Of a stretch of 64,000 nucleotides of DNA, positions 1 to 10,699 are shown piece by piece (position 1 is the first letter of the stretch; each line of letters begins with the position of its first letter). A program made the position numbers and the translations under genes. The notes below the pieces were generated by a model. It was not told the origin of the DNA. It saw only the letters and a program-made list of their open reading frames with translations, and ran no database searches. This DNA comes from Gossypium raimondii (lineage: Eukaryota; Streptophyta; Magnoliopsida; Malvales; Malvaceae), in the NCBI RefSeq assembly GCF_025698545.1, contig NC_068575.1, positions 62,505,980 to 62,569,979 of the forward strand. The letters run 5' to 3'.

Positions 1-5
1 GGCAG

Positions 6-3000
6 GTACCTTCATGGAAACAAGCTGACCGGTCCAATTCCACCAGAGCTGGGCAATATGTCAAAACTTAGTTACTTGTGAGTTGCCGTACCTTGTAAAT
101 TTCAGCAGTTGTTTAAGTGGTAGCATTCACTTATCCAAGATGTTTATTGGACTTTCACAATGTTAATCGTTATGCAGACAATTAAATGACAACCAACTCG
201 TTGGTTCTATCCCTGCCGAGCTCGGGAAGCTGGAGCAGTTGTTTGAATTGTAGGTTTTTATCACTTTACCTCATTTATTTATTTCTTGCTATTATCCATC
301 TAATTTACCACTGCTTTCTCAGGAATCTTGCCAACAATCATTTAGAAGGACCCATTCCGCATAACATCAGCTCCTGCACTGCTCTGAATAAGTTGTAAGT
401 TACCATTTGAATGTTCAAAGTCTTTATGTGCATTTCATTAAAATGTTAAAAACTGATTCAGCTGAACAAATTTTCATGCAGCAATGTGCATGGTAATCGC
501 CTAAATGGGTCTATTCCACCAGGCTTCCAGAATTTAGAGAGCTTAACCTATTTGTAAGTTTTATAATTGGGTTAAATCCCAAAATATTTGTTCATTTGTC
601 ATCAAAGAATGTCTTATTAACATATTGATCATCTTTGGGTGTTTAGAAATCTATCCTTGAACAATTTCAAAGGCTGGGTACCTATCGAACTTGGACATAT
701 CATTAATCTTGATACTTTGTAAGTGAATTAGCCTTTTACCCCCGCCCCCCCAAAAAAAAAAAAAAAAGTTTAGGTTTCTGTTCTATATTGAACTTCTTTG
801 TGGGACGGTCGTGTTTGCAGGGATCTATCCGGAAACAACTTTTCAGGCCCTCTACCTGCTTCCATAGGTGAACTGGAGCATCTTCTTACACTGTGAGCTA
901 CTCCGATGTATTATTTTTCCAATCCATGTTATTTTCTTACTAGTACGGTTCTTTAGTTTATTTTTACATTTGCAGGAACTTGAGTGATAACAAACTTGAT
1001 GGACAACTACCTGCTGAGTTTGGGAATCTCAGAAGCATACAAATCATGTAAGAAGGTTTTGTGACTTTAAGACCGGTTTCACAACCTATTTGATACTCTG
1101 AATAAACTTATCCGCATTTCCCTTTGTAGTGATCTCTCATTCAATAGTATAACTGGCAACATTCCTGTAGAGTTTGGTCAGCTGCAAAATATTGTCTCTC
1201 TGTAAGTTTGTTCCTTGTGCTTGATGGAGGTATTTATGTTCAGTGTTCTAGTTTTAAAGCTAATGCCATTAAGTCATTTTCCGAAATCACAGAATACTAA
1301 AGAACAACAAGTTGCAAGGTGAAATCCCTGAGCAGCTTACGAATTGTTTCAGTCTTACTAACCTGTAAGATTGTGTTCTGTTTTTCTTCTAATTTAGTTC
1401 ATTCTACGTTATTTCGGGATTGTTTCTGAATATGTTTAACTACTCCCCCAGGAATGTGTCGTACAATAACTTATCCGGCGTCGTACCTCCGACAAGGAAC
1501 TTCTCCCGGTTTTCATCCGATAGGTACGCGAGTTTACTCTTTTTTTTCGTTTTAAAAGCCCTCTCAGATTAGTTTATTAATTCGTTTATATATGGCTGTC
1601 AGCTTCCTAGGAAACCCAATGCTCTGTGGAGATTGGTTGGGATCAATCTGTGGCCCATCTATGCCAAAGTCTAGAGGTATCAACTTGTGATGTCATTGAG
1701 CTCATTTGAATATCCTTAACACTTCCTCTTGCTTTATGTTCTCGAGCAGTTTTCTCCCGAGCTGCTGTTGTTTGTATGACTTTGGGCTTCATCACTTTGG
1801 TGGCTATGACCGTTCTTGCGATTTATAAGTCGAACCAACAGAAGCAAGTGATGAAGGGTCCTATGAAATCTGTTGCGCATCCGCCGAAGCTGGTTGTTCT
1901 TCACATGGATATGGCTATTCATACGTTTGATGATATAATGAGATTCACTGATAATTTGAGTGATAAGTATATCATAGGCTATGGTGCTTCTAGCACGGTA
2001 TACAAATGTACTTTGAAAAATTCCCGTCCAATTGCAATTAAGAGACTCTACACCCATTTCCCAAACAACTTGAGGGAGTTCGAGACTGAACTCGAAACCA
2101 TTGGCAGTATAAGACATAGGAACATTGTCAGCTTGCATGGCTACTCATTATCTCCGTACGGGAACCTTCTGTTCTATGACTATATGGAGAATGGCTCATT
2201 GTGGGATCTTTTACATGGTTTGTTGACATGCCTTTAGCTTTTCTTTGATCTTGAATATTTGTACTGTTTAGCAATTTCTGATTCATGTCAATTAATGCGC
2301 TGCAGGGCTGTCCAAAAAGGTGAAGCTTGACTGGGAAACAAGGTTGAAGATTGCTGTTGGAGCAGCACAAGGGCTTGCTTATCTTCACCATGATTGCAGC
2401 CCTCGAATTATTCACAGGGATGTCAAGTCCTCGAATATTCTTCTAGACGAGAATTTTGAGGCTCATCTGTCTGATTTTGGGATTGCCAAGTGCATACCAA
2501 CAACAAAGACACACACCTCTACTTATGTTCTGGGAACCATTGGCTATATTGACCCAGAATATGCCCGTACCTCACGTCTTAATGAAAAATCAGATGTTTA
2601 TAGTTTCGGCATTGTTCTTCTGGAGCTTTTGACCGGGAAAAAGGCTGTGGACAATGAATCGAATTTACATCAACTGGTGAGTTTAACTTGAAGCTTTACC
2701 CCACTGTCAAAACACGGGCCAGGGGCAAGCCTTTTAATATTTTTGGTGTTCATTGTTATTTAGATACTGTCAAAGGCTGATGATAATACGGTGATGGAAG
2801 CGGTTGATCCAGAAGTCTCAGTTACATGCATGAACTTGACTCATGTCCGAAAGACATTCCAACTTGCTTTGTTGTGCACTAAGCGACACCCGTCTGAGAG
2901 ACCAACCATGCATGAGGTTGCCAGGGCTTTGGTCTCCCTTCTTCCATCGGCTCCAGCGCCTAAGCTCTGTTCAGCTCCAACAAAACCAGTCGACTATGCT

Positions 3001-3138
3001 CGGTTTATCATAGACAAAGGACTGCAGCGGTCACAAAAGGAGCAACAACAAAGGCAGCAAGTCCCACAGGAGACCAACTCTTCTGATGCTCAATGGTTTG
3101 CTCGTTTCCGAGAAGTCATTTCTATGAACACCCTTTAA
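6..3138 (+). CDS. ERL1: ERECTA-LIKE (ERL1/ERL2-type) LRR receptor-like kinase, 5'-truncated by window edge
   Basis: Plasma-membrane receptor kinase of the ERECTA family, which perceives EPF/EPFL peptides with TMM and sets stomatal patterning and organ growth. Visible exons: 6-77, 178-249, 323-394, 482-553, 647-718, 821-892, 976-1047, 1130-1201, 1293-1364, 1452-1523, 1603-1676, 1750-2217, 2306-2676 and 2764-3138. The first ten are exactly 72 bp and in the same phase, one LRR per exon, as is typical of this family. The exon from 1750 encodes a hydrophobic transmembrane segment and the start of the kinase: glycine-rich loop [10 protein letters not shown] and the ATP-binding lysine (2040-2042). 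Later exons hold the HRD aspartate (2419-2421), DFG aspartate (2473-2475) and a DPEYA segment, so catalysis looks intact. The C-terminus ends in a [11 protein letters not shown]-type tail close to ERL1/ERL2. The LRR start and signal peptide lie outside the window. ERL1 versus ERL2 rests on recall of the Arabidopsis proteins and on synteny. Confidence 0.95.
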
Positions 3139-5477
3139 AGCTATCTGTCTTGAGAGGATTCCCACTTTTGTTTGTTTCGAGGGGCAATTTCCGTCTCCAG
3201 ATCATCTGAAAGTATATAAACATAGGGGCGACTGAGCAACTGAGTTTTGCCTTTTTGTTAGAAACCCTCTTTTGCTTTGGATGCGGCCAAATCGGAGCCA
3301 GTGATATATTATAATCAAGAAACTGGGTTAGATATTTAAATTTGTACTTAGTAACTGTATTTCAGGTATTACAATGTTCCAAGTATTTTTATAAACAAAT
3401 TTAGGCAACTTTTCATCATCTATTGACATTACTCTTTTAAATTCAAGCTGATTGCATTGATCAGAAGAATATGCTGGCATGCAAGGTTGAATCTCTAACA
3501 TTGACGTCTCCCATGAAGCTGTTAGAATGTTAGTTGCATGGCTGCTTGCACCATTAGTCAACGAGGAAGCTATGAGACGGTTGGCCAAGAGTAGCCATTT
3601 GGAAACCAAATGTTCTGAGATCAATTTCGAAGACCACTAGTTCATCGGTGGGAAACAATCAAATTGCATTACATTGAAGTTATATGGTTTATAAACAAAA
3701 GACGAGAGGTGGCAGGGATATTAGAAATAGTAAATTGGAATAATGTAGAGGTATTTATGTATTGAAAAGAAGAGAGGTTGAAGGGGTATTGAGCCATATT
3801 ACATATCGCATTATGTTCGGATCTGGTCCATGTCATCTGTCTGAACATCCTCACCCAAATTGGACATTGATTTGTGAGTTTCCAACTCTTTTAACAGATT
3901 TTAAGAAAATAATAATATAATTAAATTCCTTCGGGTTTTTAAGAACCAAATACAGATTTGTCAAACTTTTTAACGACATTCCTCACTACCAATAGCAATG
4001 TGGTCACGATGCTAAAAACAGCTTATTTACAACTTGCCATCCCTTCTTGAAACTCTTAACCCTCTCACCCCCATGATGTGAATATTTATTTATGTTTTGT
4101 TGCGTGCATTGTATTGATTCACATATAAAAAAAATAAAAAGAATCCCTTCGTCCCACTACTTCCGGCAGGGGGCAGCCAGTGGTGGCCGTTAGCAATCAA
4201 ACGTATGTCCCATAGAATTGGTCCAAAGATATATTTGCCGGTTGGCTGGTTTTTAAATTGTAGCATATGAAATCACCCCAAAAATAATTAATAAAGTAAG
4301 AAAAAAAGAAATTCATGGAATGGGAGGTGGGGGATAATGTGTATCTGCTCGTCACATCTCTCTCTTTTTTAATTAACACATAGATATTATTATAATCTAA
4401 ATTATATTTGTGAAAGTACTTGAAAATGTTTGAGTTGATACAATGCTTAGAATTATCCATAATTCATCCTAATCCTTAAATAGAAGAATAAACGCACTTT
4501 AACACGCTTAAACTCACAACCAAACTAGTACTCAATCGGCATGTTTTAATTAATTTTTATCATATTCTTATTTAAAATGTTTAATTTAAATGATGAGGGG
4601 CCAAAAGGGGAGACAAAAGGTGGGAACATTTACGAGAAAACTGAATCTTAATTAGCCATATGTGAAAGTATGAGCTGTACAATCAACAAAGTACATACAT
4701 ATAGATTTTATATATTTGCACCAATTAAAAAAATACAAAGAGACATGAACAAAATGGTCCATGGAGATGGCAAACAGAATAATGGAGGAGTACTTTTTCT
4801 TTATAGTTTAAGCTAAGCTAGATCCTTTGTGATAATTTAAAAAATTCCAACTAGTCTTCCCCATATTTTATTGCTACATTAATAAAATAAACCCAACTAG
4901 CTTTATAAAGTACATTAGAGCTTCAATAATAATATTTATTAATCAATAACGAATTGTTCCTAAATGCTTTACCAATATTTGTGGAATTACAAATGCACAA
5001 AAAAATATAGATATATAAAGTTTGCCTAAAGTTGAAGAATCTAGCGTGTGCATATACTATTCACATTTTCAATCATTAAATATAAAGATTTTGAAAAACA
5101 TATTTTTAGTATATGAAGTGCCGAAATTATAAAGAATATTTCATGATTTATCATTAATAATGAATTGAAATAGCATTATGCAGAAGAAAGCAAATGTAAT
5201 AAATAGTCAAACTAGTGTACAAGGTAATGAATCTATATCGGTCCCAATAATAACAACAAAACAAAACTGAGTTAAAAATGAATGGAATATTTTCACATGC
5301 ACTATAAGCCATCGATGAAAAGCCATGCAAATTTTCACTCAAATTCATCTCTATAATATTATATATTATCAATTATACCATTTACAGAGGAACCCTTAGA
5401 AAGATCTGAAAACCCCCCATTGACATAAAATTTTGCAGAAATTTTCTCAAGTTAAAATTCCCAGAAAGGGAAAATTA
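3139..5477. other. intergenic, ERL 3' flank to DUF668 gene
   Basis: The first 200 bases or so are probably ERL 3' UTR. The stretch 3330-3660 is less AT-rich than its surroundings and has a 98-codon minus-strand open frame that I do not recognise. The rest is AT-rich and non-coding. It includes 4430-4545, a decayed member of a dispersed repeat also present near 36230 and 41455. Confidence 0.5.
4430..4545. repeat. dispersed repeat family R1, copy 1
   Basis: This stretch resembles 36230-36375 and 41455-41610. All share the order 'acaatg(c/t)(t)tag-aa...cataa...cctaa/cctt...ag(g/a)a(g/a)gataa...gc(a/g)ct(t/c)...aac(c)aaactaa/g...(a)ctcaatcg'. The copies are strongly diverged. The class is unknown to me, and it could be a fragment of an LTR element. 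Confidence 0.4.
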
Positions 5478-6863
5478 TCAACTTTGCACATTAAAGTTGC
5501 TACATTCGAACAATGCTTTTGCTGTCATTTCCCTTTCGAATCTCCAAATGTAGTTCAAGCCGACCAGCAGCTCAGTTATGGCTGCTTCGGTCTTGTCTTT
5601 GTTGGCGAAGAACAGTGTTTGTAATAAAAGAACATTTGTTTTAGGCAACAAGTTTTGTTGTTCGAAGCTTCTTTCACTTTGCCATTTGATCATGTTGTGT
5701 GCTAATGGTGATAACCAACCCAAGATCCTTCCTAAAGCTGTTCTCCATTCTCCGGCGAGGATTGGGTCACCGGCTGAAAACCCGACTCCTTTTAACCTAC
5801 CCCTTAAAGATGACCGGATGCTGTTCGGTAACATGGAGTAAAGATCATCTCTTGCATCAACGCCTACCAGTTGTGGTGACTTGATCATTTTTTCAATGAT
5901 GATGATCAAGTTAGCATAGTGTAAAGCTAAAGCTGCCGCACCTAACGTGCTCGCCGGAGGCTTGAGGAGCTTTGTGTTCGACTCGAAAAACCCGAACCTC
6001 GAATCTTTGTTTTCTTCTTCGGAAGGAATTTTTAATGGACCTGACATGAATCCGTTAGGGTTTTCAGTTGGATGAACAGTTGCAGAAGCTGATAGACTTC
6101 GCGGTAATAACGAAGGACCAATCCCAAAAATAAGTTTGATCCTTGCTAAGATAGTGAAAATTGATCTCACCGCCATGGAAACAACCATATCAAAGCTTCG
6201 ATTCCATAAAGATCTCTCTTTTAAATACTTAACTTCTTGTCTTTGCCAGAAAAGCTTTTGCTGCAAATCAATAATCTTTTGCTCTTTAATCGAAGAAGAA
6301 GAACAAGAAGAAGATTCGTATTCTTTTAAACACTTCCTCAAATTGTTCTCCACCGTCGATAGTTCCTCCATTTCTTTATACAAAGTGGCCGTGATCGTCA
6401 CATACCTATCCATCTTCTTGTTTTTAGCTTCCATTTCTTTAGAACTCAAAACCCAACTATGGGTATCATGACCCGAGTTAGCGAACTCATCGAACCACCG
6501 ATCAAAACACTGAAGACCCGAGTCTTGACACCGCTTGCTTATCCTCGAAATATACTTAGCCACCAGCCTAACATTCTCGGCGATCTCCGCACAAGCCAGC
6601 CCCAACAGGAAAGACTCGTCGTTCGACACGATCTTACGGACTCCTTCGAGAGATACCGATTCATCGCGAAGACGAATTACGTTCTTATCGGAAAGTGAAT
6701 TCCAAAGGTGAAGAAGCTTCGACATAAGGCCGGCGATTTCAAAAGATAAAACTCCGACGGTGGATTTAACATGCTTTGAAGCTTTTGAGTTCTTTGGAAT
6801 TGAAATCTTGGCAGTGTTAGAAATCGTTTTCTTCACTTTTATTAACCAAGTTTCAAGAGCCAT
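5478..6863 (-). CDS. DUF3475/DUF668 protein, PSK-SIMULATOR (PSI)-like
   Basis: Intronless 461-residue protein on the minus strand. The start is the ATG at 6863-6861 (MALETW); an open frame continues three codons upstream from a TTG, which is not used. Residues 36-92 match the DUF3475 N-terminal domain (VGVLSFEIAGLMSKLLHLW, then LRDE). Residues 143-217 are charged and heptad-like, probably a coiled coil. Residues 306-390 match DUF668 (LGAAALALHYANLI, then LYSMLPNSIRSSLR). This two-domain plan is that of plant PSI proteins. Arabidopsis PSI1 promotes growth downstream of phytosulfokine and brassinosteroid. The N-terminus lacks the MG myristoylation start of PSI1 itself, so this belongs to the other clade of the family (for example the At5g51670 type). 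No enzymatic motif is visible and the molecular function is unknown. Confidence 0.92.
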   Translation of the reverse strand: MALETWLIKVKKTISNTAKISIPKNSKASKHVKSTVGVLSFEIAGLMSKLLHLWNSLSDKNVIRLRDESVSLEGVRKIVSNDESFLLGLACAEIAENVRLVAKYISRISKRCQDSGLQCFDRWFDEFANSGHDTHSWVLSSKEMEAKNKKMDRYVTITATLYKEMEELSTVENNLRKCLKEYESSSCSSSSIKEQKIIDLQQKLFWQRQEVKYLKERSLWNRSFDMVVSMAVRSIFTILARIKLIFGIGPSLLPRSLSASATVHPTENPNGFMSGPLKIPSEEENKDSRFGFFESNTKLLKPPASTLGAAALALHYANLIIIIEKMIKSPQLVGVDARDDLYSMLPNSIRSSLRGRLKGVGFSAGDPILAGEWRTALGRILGWLSPLAHNMIKWQSERSFEQQNLLPKTNVLLLQTLFFANKDKTEAAITELLVGLNYIWRFEREMTAKALFECSNFNVQS

Positions 6864-9800
6864 GGGGATCAAATTGAAAGAAATGAAAAAAAAGCAAAGC
6901 TAAACCCTTTGAAGATAATGAAATTTTTCAAAGAGAACTAATTGAAGGAGTGGTGTTTGCAGCGAGATATAAAGGATATACTGGAAAGAGATGAAAGCTT
7001 CTTTTTTTTTCAGATATGAGGCTCGTGGGATGTTGAGGCCATTATACAAATAGCAAAAAGAGTTTAATTATTTTAATTAATAATCATAAAATAAATATGC
7101 ACTGACAGGTGACAGCGCGTGATAAATGAACTAATGAGCATTTTATTTGTCTTAATAGGGTTTGAATTTCACTCGCTTTGGATGCGCGTGGAAGGATTAA
7201 ACAAGACTACAAGTGTGTCAATATTTTTCTTAATATATTTATGTAAATAAATTATAATTACAAAAATAGAACTAAATTGTAAATTGATTAAATTATTTGA
7301 AAGTTTTTTATTTAAGTTATTAATTGCCAAAATTTTGATAAACGAGTTTTAAGCAATAATTCAATAATCGAGTACAAGAACATATTTTAGATTCAAGTCG
7401 ATCTAATAGTCAATGTCAAATATCAAAGAAGGAATCTATCATATTCGTAATATTCAAAACTATTTCATTAAAAGAGTTGAATTGTAGATGGGAAATGAAA
7501 TGAAAGGTTTTGAGTAGTGTAACAGAAAAGATCATACAATAATGATTTTAACATCTCAATGTCTTAAATAGATATTTTTTAATTTTTTAATGTAAATTTA
7601 TTAATAATTTAGTGATGCGTGGATTTTGGTAAAAATTAAGAAGCATTATCTGGTGTGTTTGGAAGCAAAGAAACACTTGCTGTTGGGGTTTTAATTTAAT
7701 TTTCCTTTTGGAATTCTTATAACATCGTCTTCTTCTTATTAGTGGCTTTGTTTTTGTGCACGTTACTGAGCTCATCAATCTTTCCTACTCTTTTCATCTC
7801 TCTTTTTTTAAGACACTACTTTTGAGATTTTTCTAATATTACTAATTCTTCGCTTTAATCATTTACAAACCTTTTCTTTTTCTTTGCATGGGAATGCTAT
7901 GCCATGAGCATCCTAAGTGAAAAGACAAATTTTAATGAAAATAACCAAGAAAATAAGAGAGGAAATTATCTCCTCTCTTTTTGAGTTTTAACCTAAGCTA
8001 AAAGTTAACAAATTCGACTTATTGTGAATTAATTTTTAACAAATTCTTTAAAATCAATACAAAATAAAAATTGGGGCAAAAAATTAACTTGTAATTGAAA
8101 TATTTTTAAAACTTCTAATTATTTAAATAATTATTATGAAATTAGTGATTGAATCAATTAAACAAAAACCAATCTTATTAACGGTCCGATTTTTAGAACA
8201 TTATTTACTGCTTGAGATTGCTACCTTTTACAATGTTTTTAAGATATACACTAGAAACAAGTATAACAGTTTTAACTAAACTCTCAAAAGATCAATCACT
8301 CTTCTTGATCAATCTAATCATGTTTTTAAAAATACTTATATAATCAAATCTTTATAAAATCTCAATTTAGAGATTAAAATAGATAATTCAAATACCAAGA
8401 TAACCAAAAAAAAAACTAAAATGAACTTAATTACAAAATTTAAGAGTAAAAAATTATATTATCTAATATATATAAACAAGATCCCCACTTACTCATTCAA
8501 TCACATGGGATGGTGAAAATATTTTGGGTGAGTGTGGGGGTCATCACTCATCAAATACAAGCGAAGACAGCCTGAGATTTGACAATCGCCATTTCTAAAA
8601 TTCGTGTGACAAGCACTTCTTTCTTTCTTTTTTACTTTGGAAGGGGGCGATCCATTGCCTTTGCTTTTGGGTACAAATGGAAAGGCAGTGAAGACTGGCC
8701 TTTGTTTAGTTGTCGGAGATGAATAGGCAACCCTCCTACATTTTCATGCCTCGTTTAATGTGCCTCTTATAACTATAACCCCATCACTTCCCACTTGCTT
8801 TTTTTCTTTCTTTATTCTATATACTAAATCAACCCTTCATCTCTCTCTATCACCTCTCACATTCCAACTTGTGCTTCTTTATTTCTATTTTACTTACCCT
8901 TTAATTAGTGCTCTAGAAATATGAATTTTTTGGCTTAATATCAAATTTAATCCTCAATATTTACATTTTTTCAGTTTGATCCTTAATATTTTTTGAGTTA
9001 AATTACTTCTTTTAATGAAACTATTGGCATCCCATATGTACTTCATGCTAAAGTGTCATTATTTGTCTTATAGAACGCATTAATAAATAATTCTAAATTT
9101 ATAAAAATATTTAAAAAAATTCATAAAATTTAAAAATATAACGTGGAGTATATGTGAATTGCCATGCGAGCTGTCATGTTTAAAAATTTAACGTTTCAGT
9201 CAATATTTTCAATAAAAAACAATTCGACTAATTCTGAAAGATTAATCGTCAAATTCAACTCATTTTAAAAGGTTGAGGGTTAATTTAAGTTTAAAAATAA
9301 GAGTTAAATTTAGTTTTTAAAGGCTAAATTTGTCATTACATTTTTAAAATGATTTTGAGTAAAATTACTTTGTATTTGGGTGGAATTACCGACTTAATTT
9401 AAAATGAAAATTAATTTAATAATCCTTGTTAAATATTGATAAACATCAATTAATGGTTATGATTAATCACCACATGATGAAATTCTTTAAAAGAATCATC
9501 GATATGTGGAAGGATAATTGGGAAAGGAAGCCTCCCAATTTTATTAACATGCTAAAATACAGACATTAATGGCTAAATGCCAAAAATCCAAATCCAATGA
9601 AATTAACCAAAATCTTTCTCTATCTCGAATACACATTTTAATATGGATATTATCCAAACATCTATTTCGTTATTCTAAACTAGATTTTGTCCCCATTACA
9701 TTTATGCTTGTTTCTTTAATTTTCATTAACTAAATAAATATATATTTTATGCTAAGATTGAGAGGTTTAGATTTCAAAATAAAATCAGAAAATGGAATTG

Positions 9801-10230
9801 ATATGTCTTTTAGATGAATGCAATGAACCGAATTATCTATACTTACATTCACTACCGACTTATAATTTTGACCATGGGATTTTATGGACTGTATATAATA
9901 ATACATCAGCATCTAGCTGTTGTACAATATTGACTCTATTCACATATATATTTATGTTTTGCTAATTTAAAACTGATTTTGTTATAAATATATACAATTA
10001 ACACTTAATCTAAACTTATAAATTGTTTCATAATGTATATTCTTTAGAATTTTGTATTTCATGAATCAAAGAATTGTGTTTGTTTAAGTACATTCAAACT
10101 CACATTTTATGCATGTTATAATAATTATGGTATCAATTGAATTAACACTCAATTAGCATACATATATTGTAAAATTTTAATGCACAATATATCATGCACG
10201 CACATTAATTATTCCTCTATTCCTAAATGT
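6864..10230. other. intergenic, AT-rich, no gene seen
   Basis: Up to about 7010 this is the promoter and 5' UTR of the DUF668 gene. The remainder is AT-rich. At 8470-8900 there is a more complex, less AT-rich patch with pyrimidine runs. At 8930-9340 there is a repeat-like stretch with phrases such as 'tttgatccttaatatttt', resembling non-autonomous repeats elsewhere in the window. I see no coding frame that could be defended. Confidence 0.5.
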
Positions 10231-10234
10231 ATCA

Positions 10235-10465
10235 TAGAAGCTTTTGTACTAAAAAAGGATAAATTAGTTCTTATAAGTTGAATCAAAGAGTAAATGAGTC
10301 TTTTGTTAAAAATTGCATCCATTTCTATTATTGAGAACTGGTTCTTGTACCAACATAAGGTACACATAACATGCTATATGTAATTGTCTAGTTATTCTGT
10401 TAATCACACTAATTTTTAACAGTAAGAATTGATGAATATTTTAACTAAACTAACTACTTTTGCCT
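10235..10465. repeat. decayed foldback/MITE-like repeat, family R2
   Basis: The middle part runs 'gtaccaacataaggtacaca', then 'taacatgctatatgtaattg' and 'ttctgttaatca', followed by 'aatttttaacagtaagaatt'. The left arm 'aaattagttcttataagttg' and the phrase 'tttgttaaaaattgcatcca' match the style of the repeat in the RPS20 intron (54706-54837) and of 58920-59090. I read these as decayed copies of one abundant family built from 'the remaining bases are unassigned' foldbacks. Target duplications are not visible. Confidence 0.45.
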
Positions 10466-10552
10466 CTCTATATTCAATATTCTAAAAATCTTTCTACATA
10501 ATCTCACCTTAAACGACATCACCTAAAAGAGAAATTGCTTTAGCTATACTAA

Positions 10553-10697
10553 GGGTGAGTTTGGATGGGTGGTGCTTTTACCTGTGGTTAGTGTAAAAAC
10601 AGCGGTGACAGTGAGATTAGATACTGTAGTGATACTGTAACGTGAGATAAAAAGTAGACTAAACGCACCGCACCCAATCGCCCATCCAAACCCACTA
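10553..10697. mobile_element. Tourist-like (PIF/Harbinger) MITE, 145 bp, with TAA target duplication
   Basis: The left end GGGTGAGTTTGGATGGG and the reverse complement of the right end TAGTGGGTTTGGATGGGCG form terminal inverted repeats. TAA lies directly outside both ends (10550-10552 and 10698-10700), the usual 3-bp duplication of PIF/Harbinger elements. The interior is short, non-coding and GC-richer than its surroundings, with repeated 'gatactgta' phrases. It is too short to encode a transposase, so it must have been moved in trans. Confidence 0.85.
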
Positions 10698-10699
10698 TA

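Noticed and set aside
5433-6698. Several plus-strand open frames opposite the DUF668 gene
   Set aside because: Shadows of the minus-strand coding sequence, which has clear domains and codon structure.
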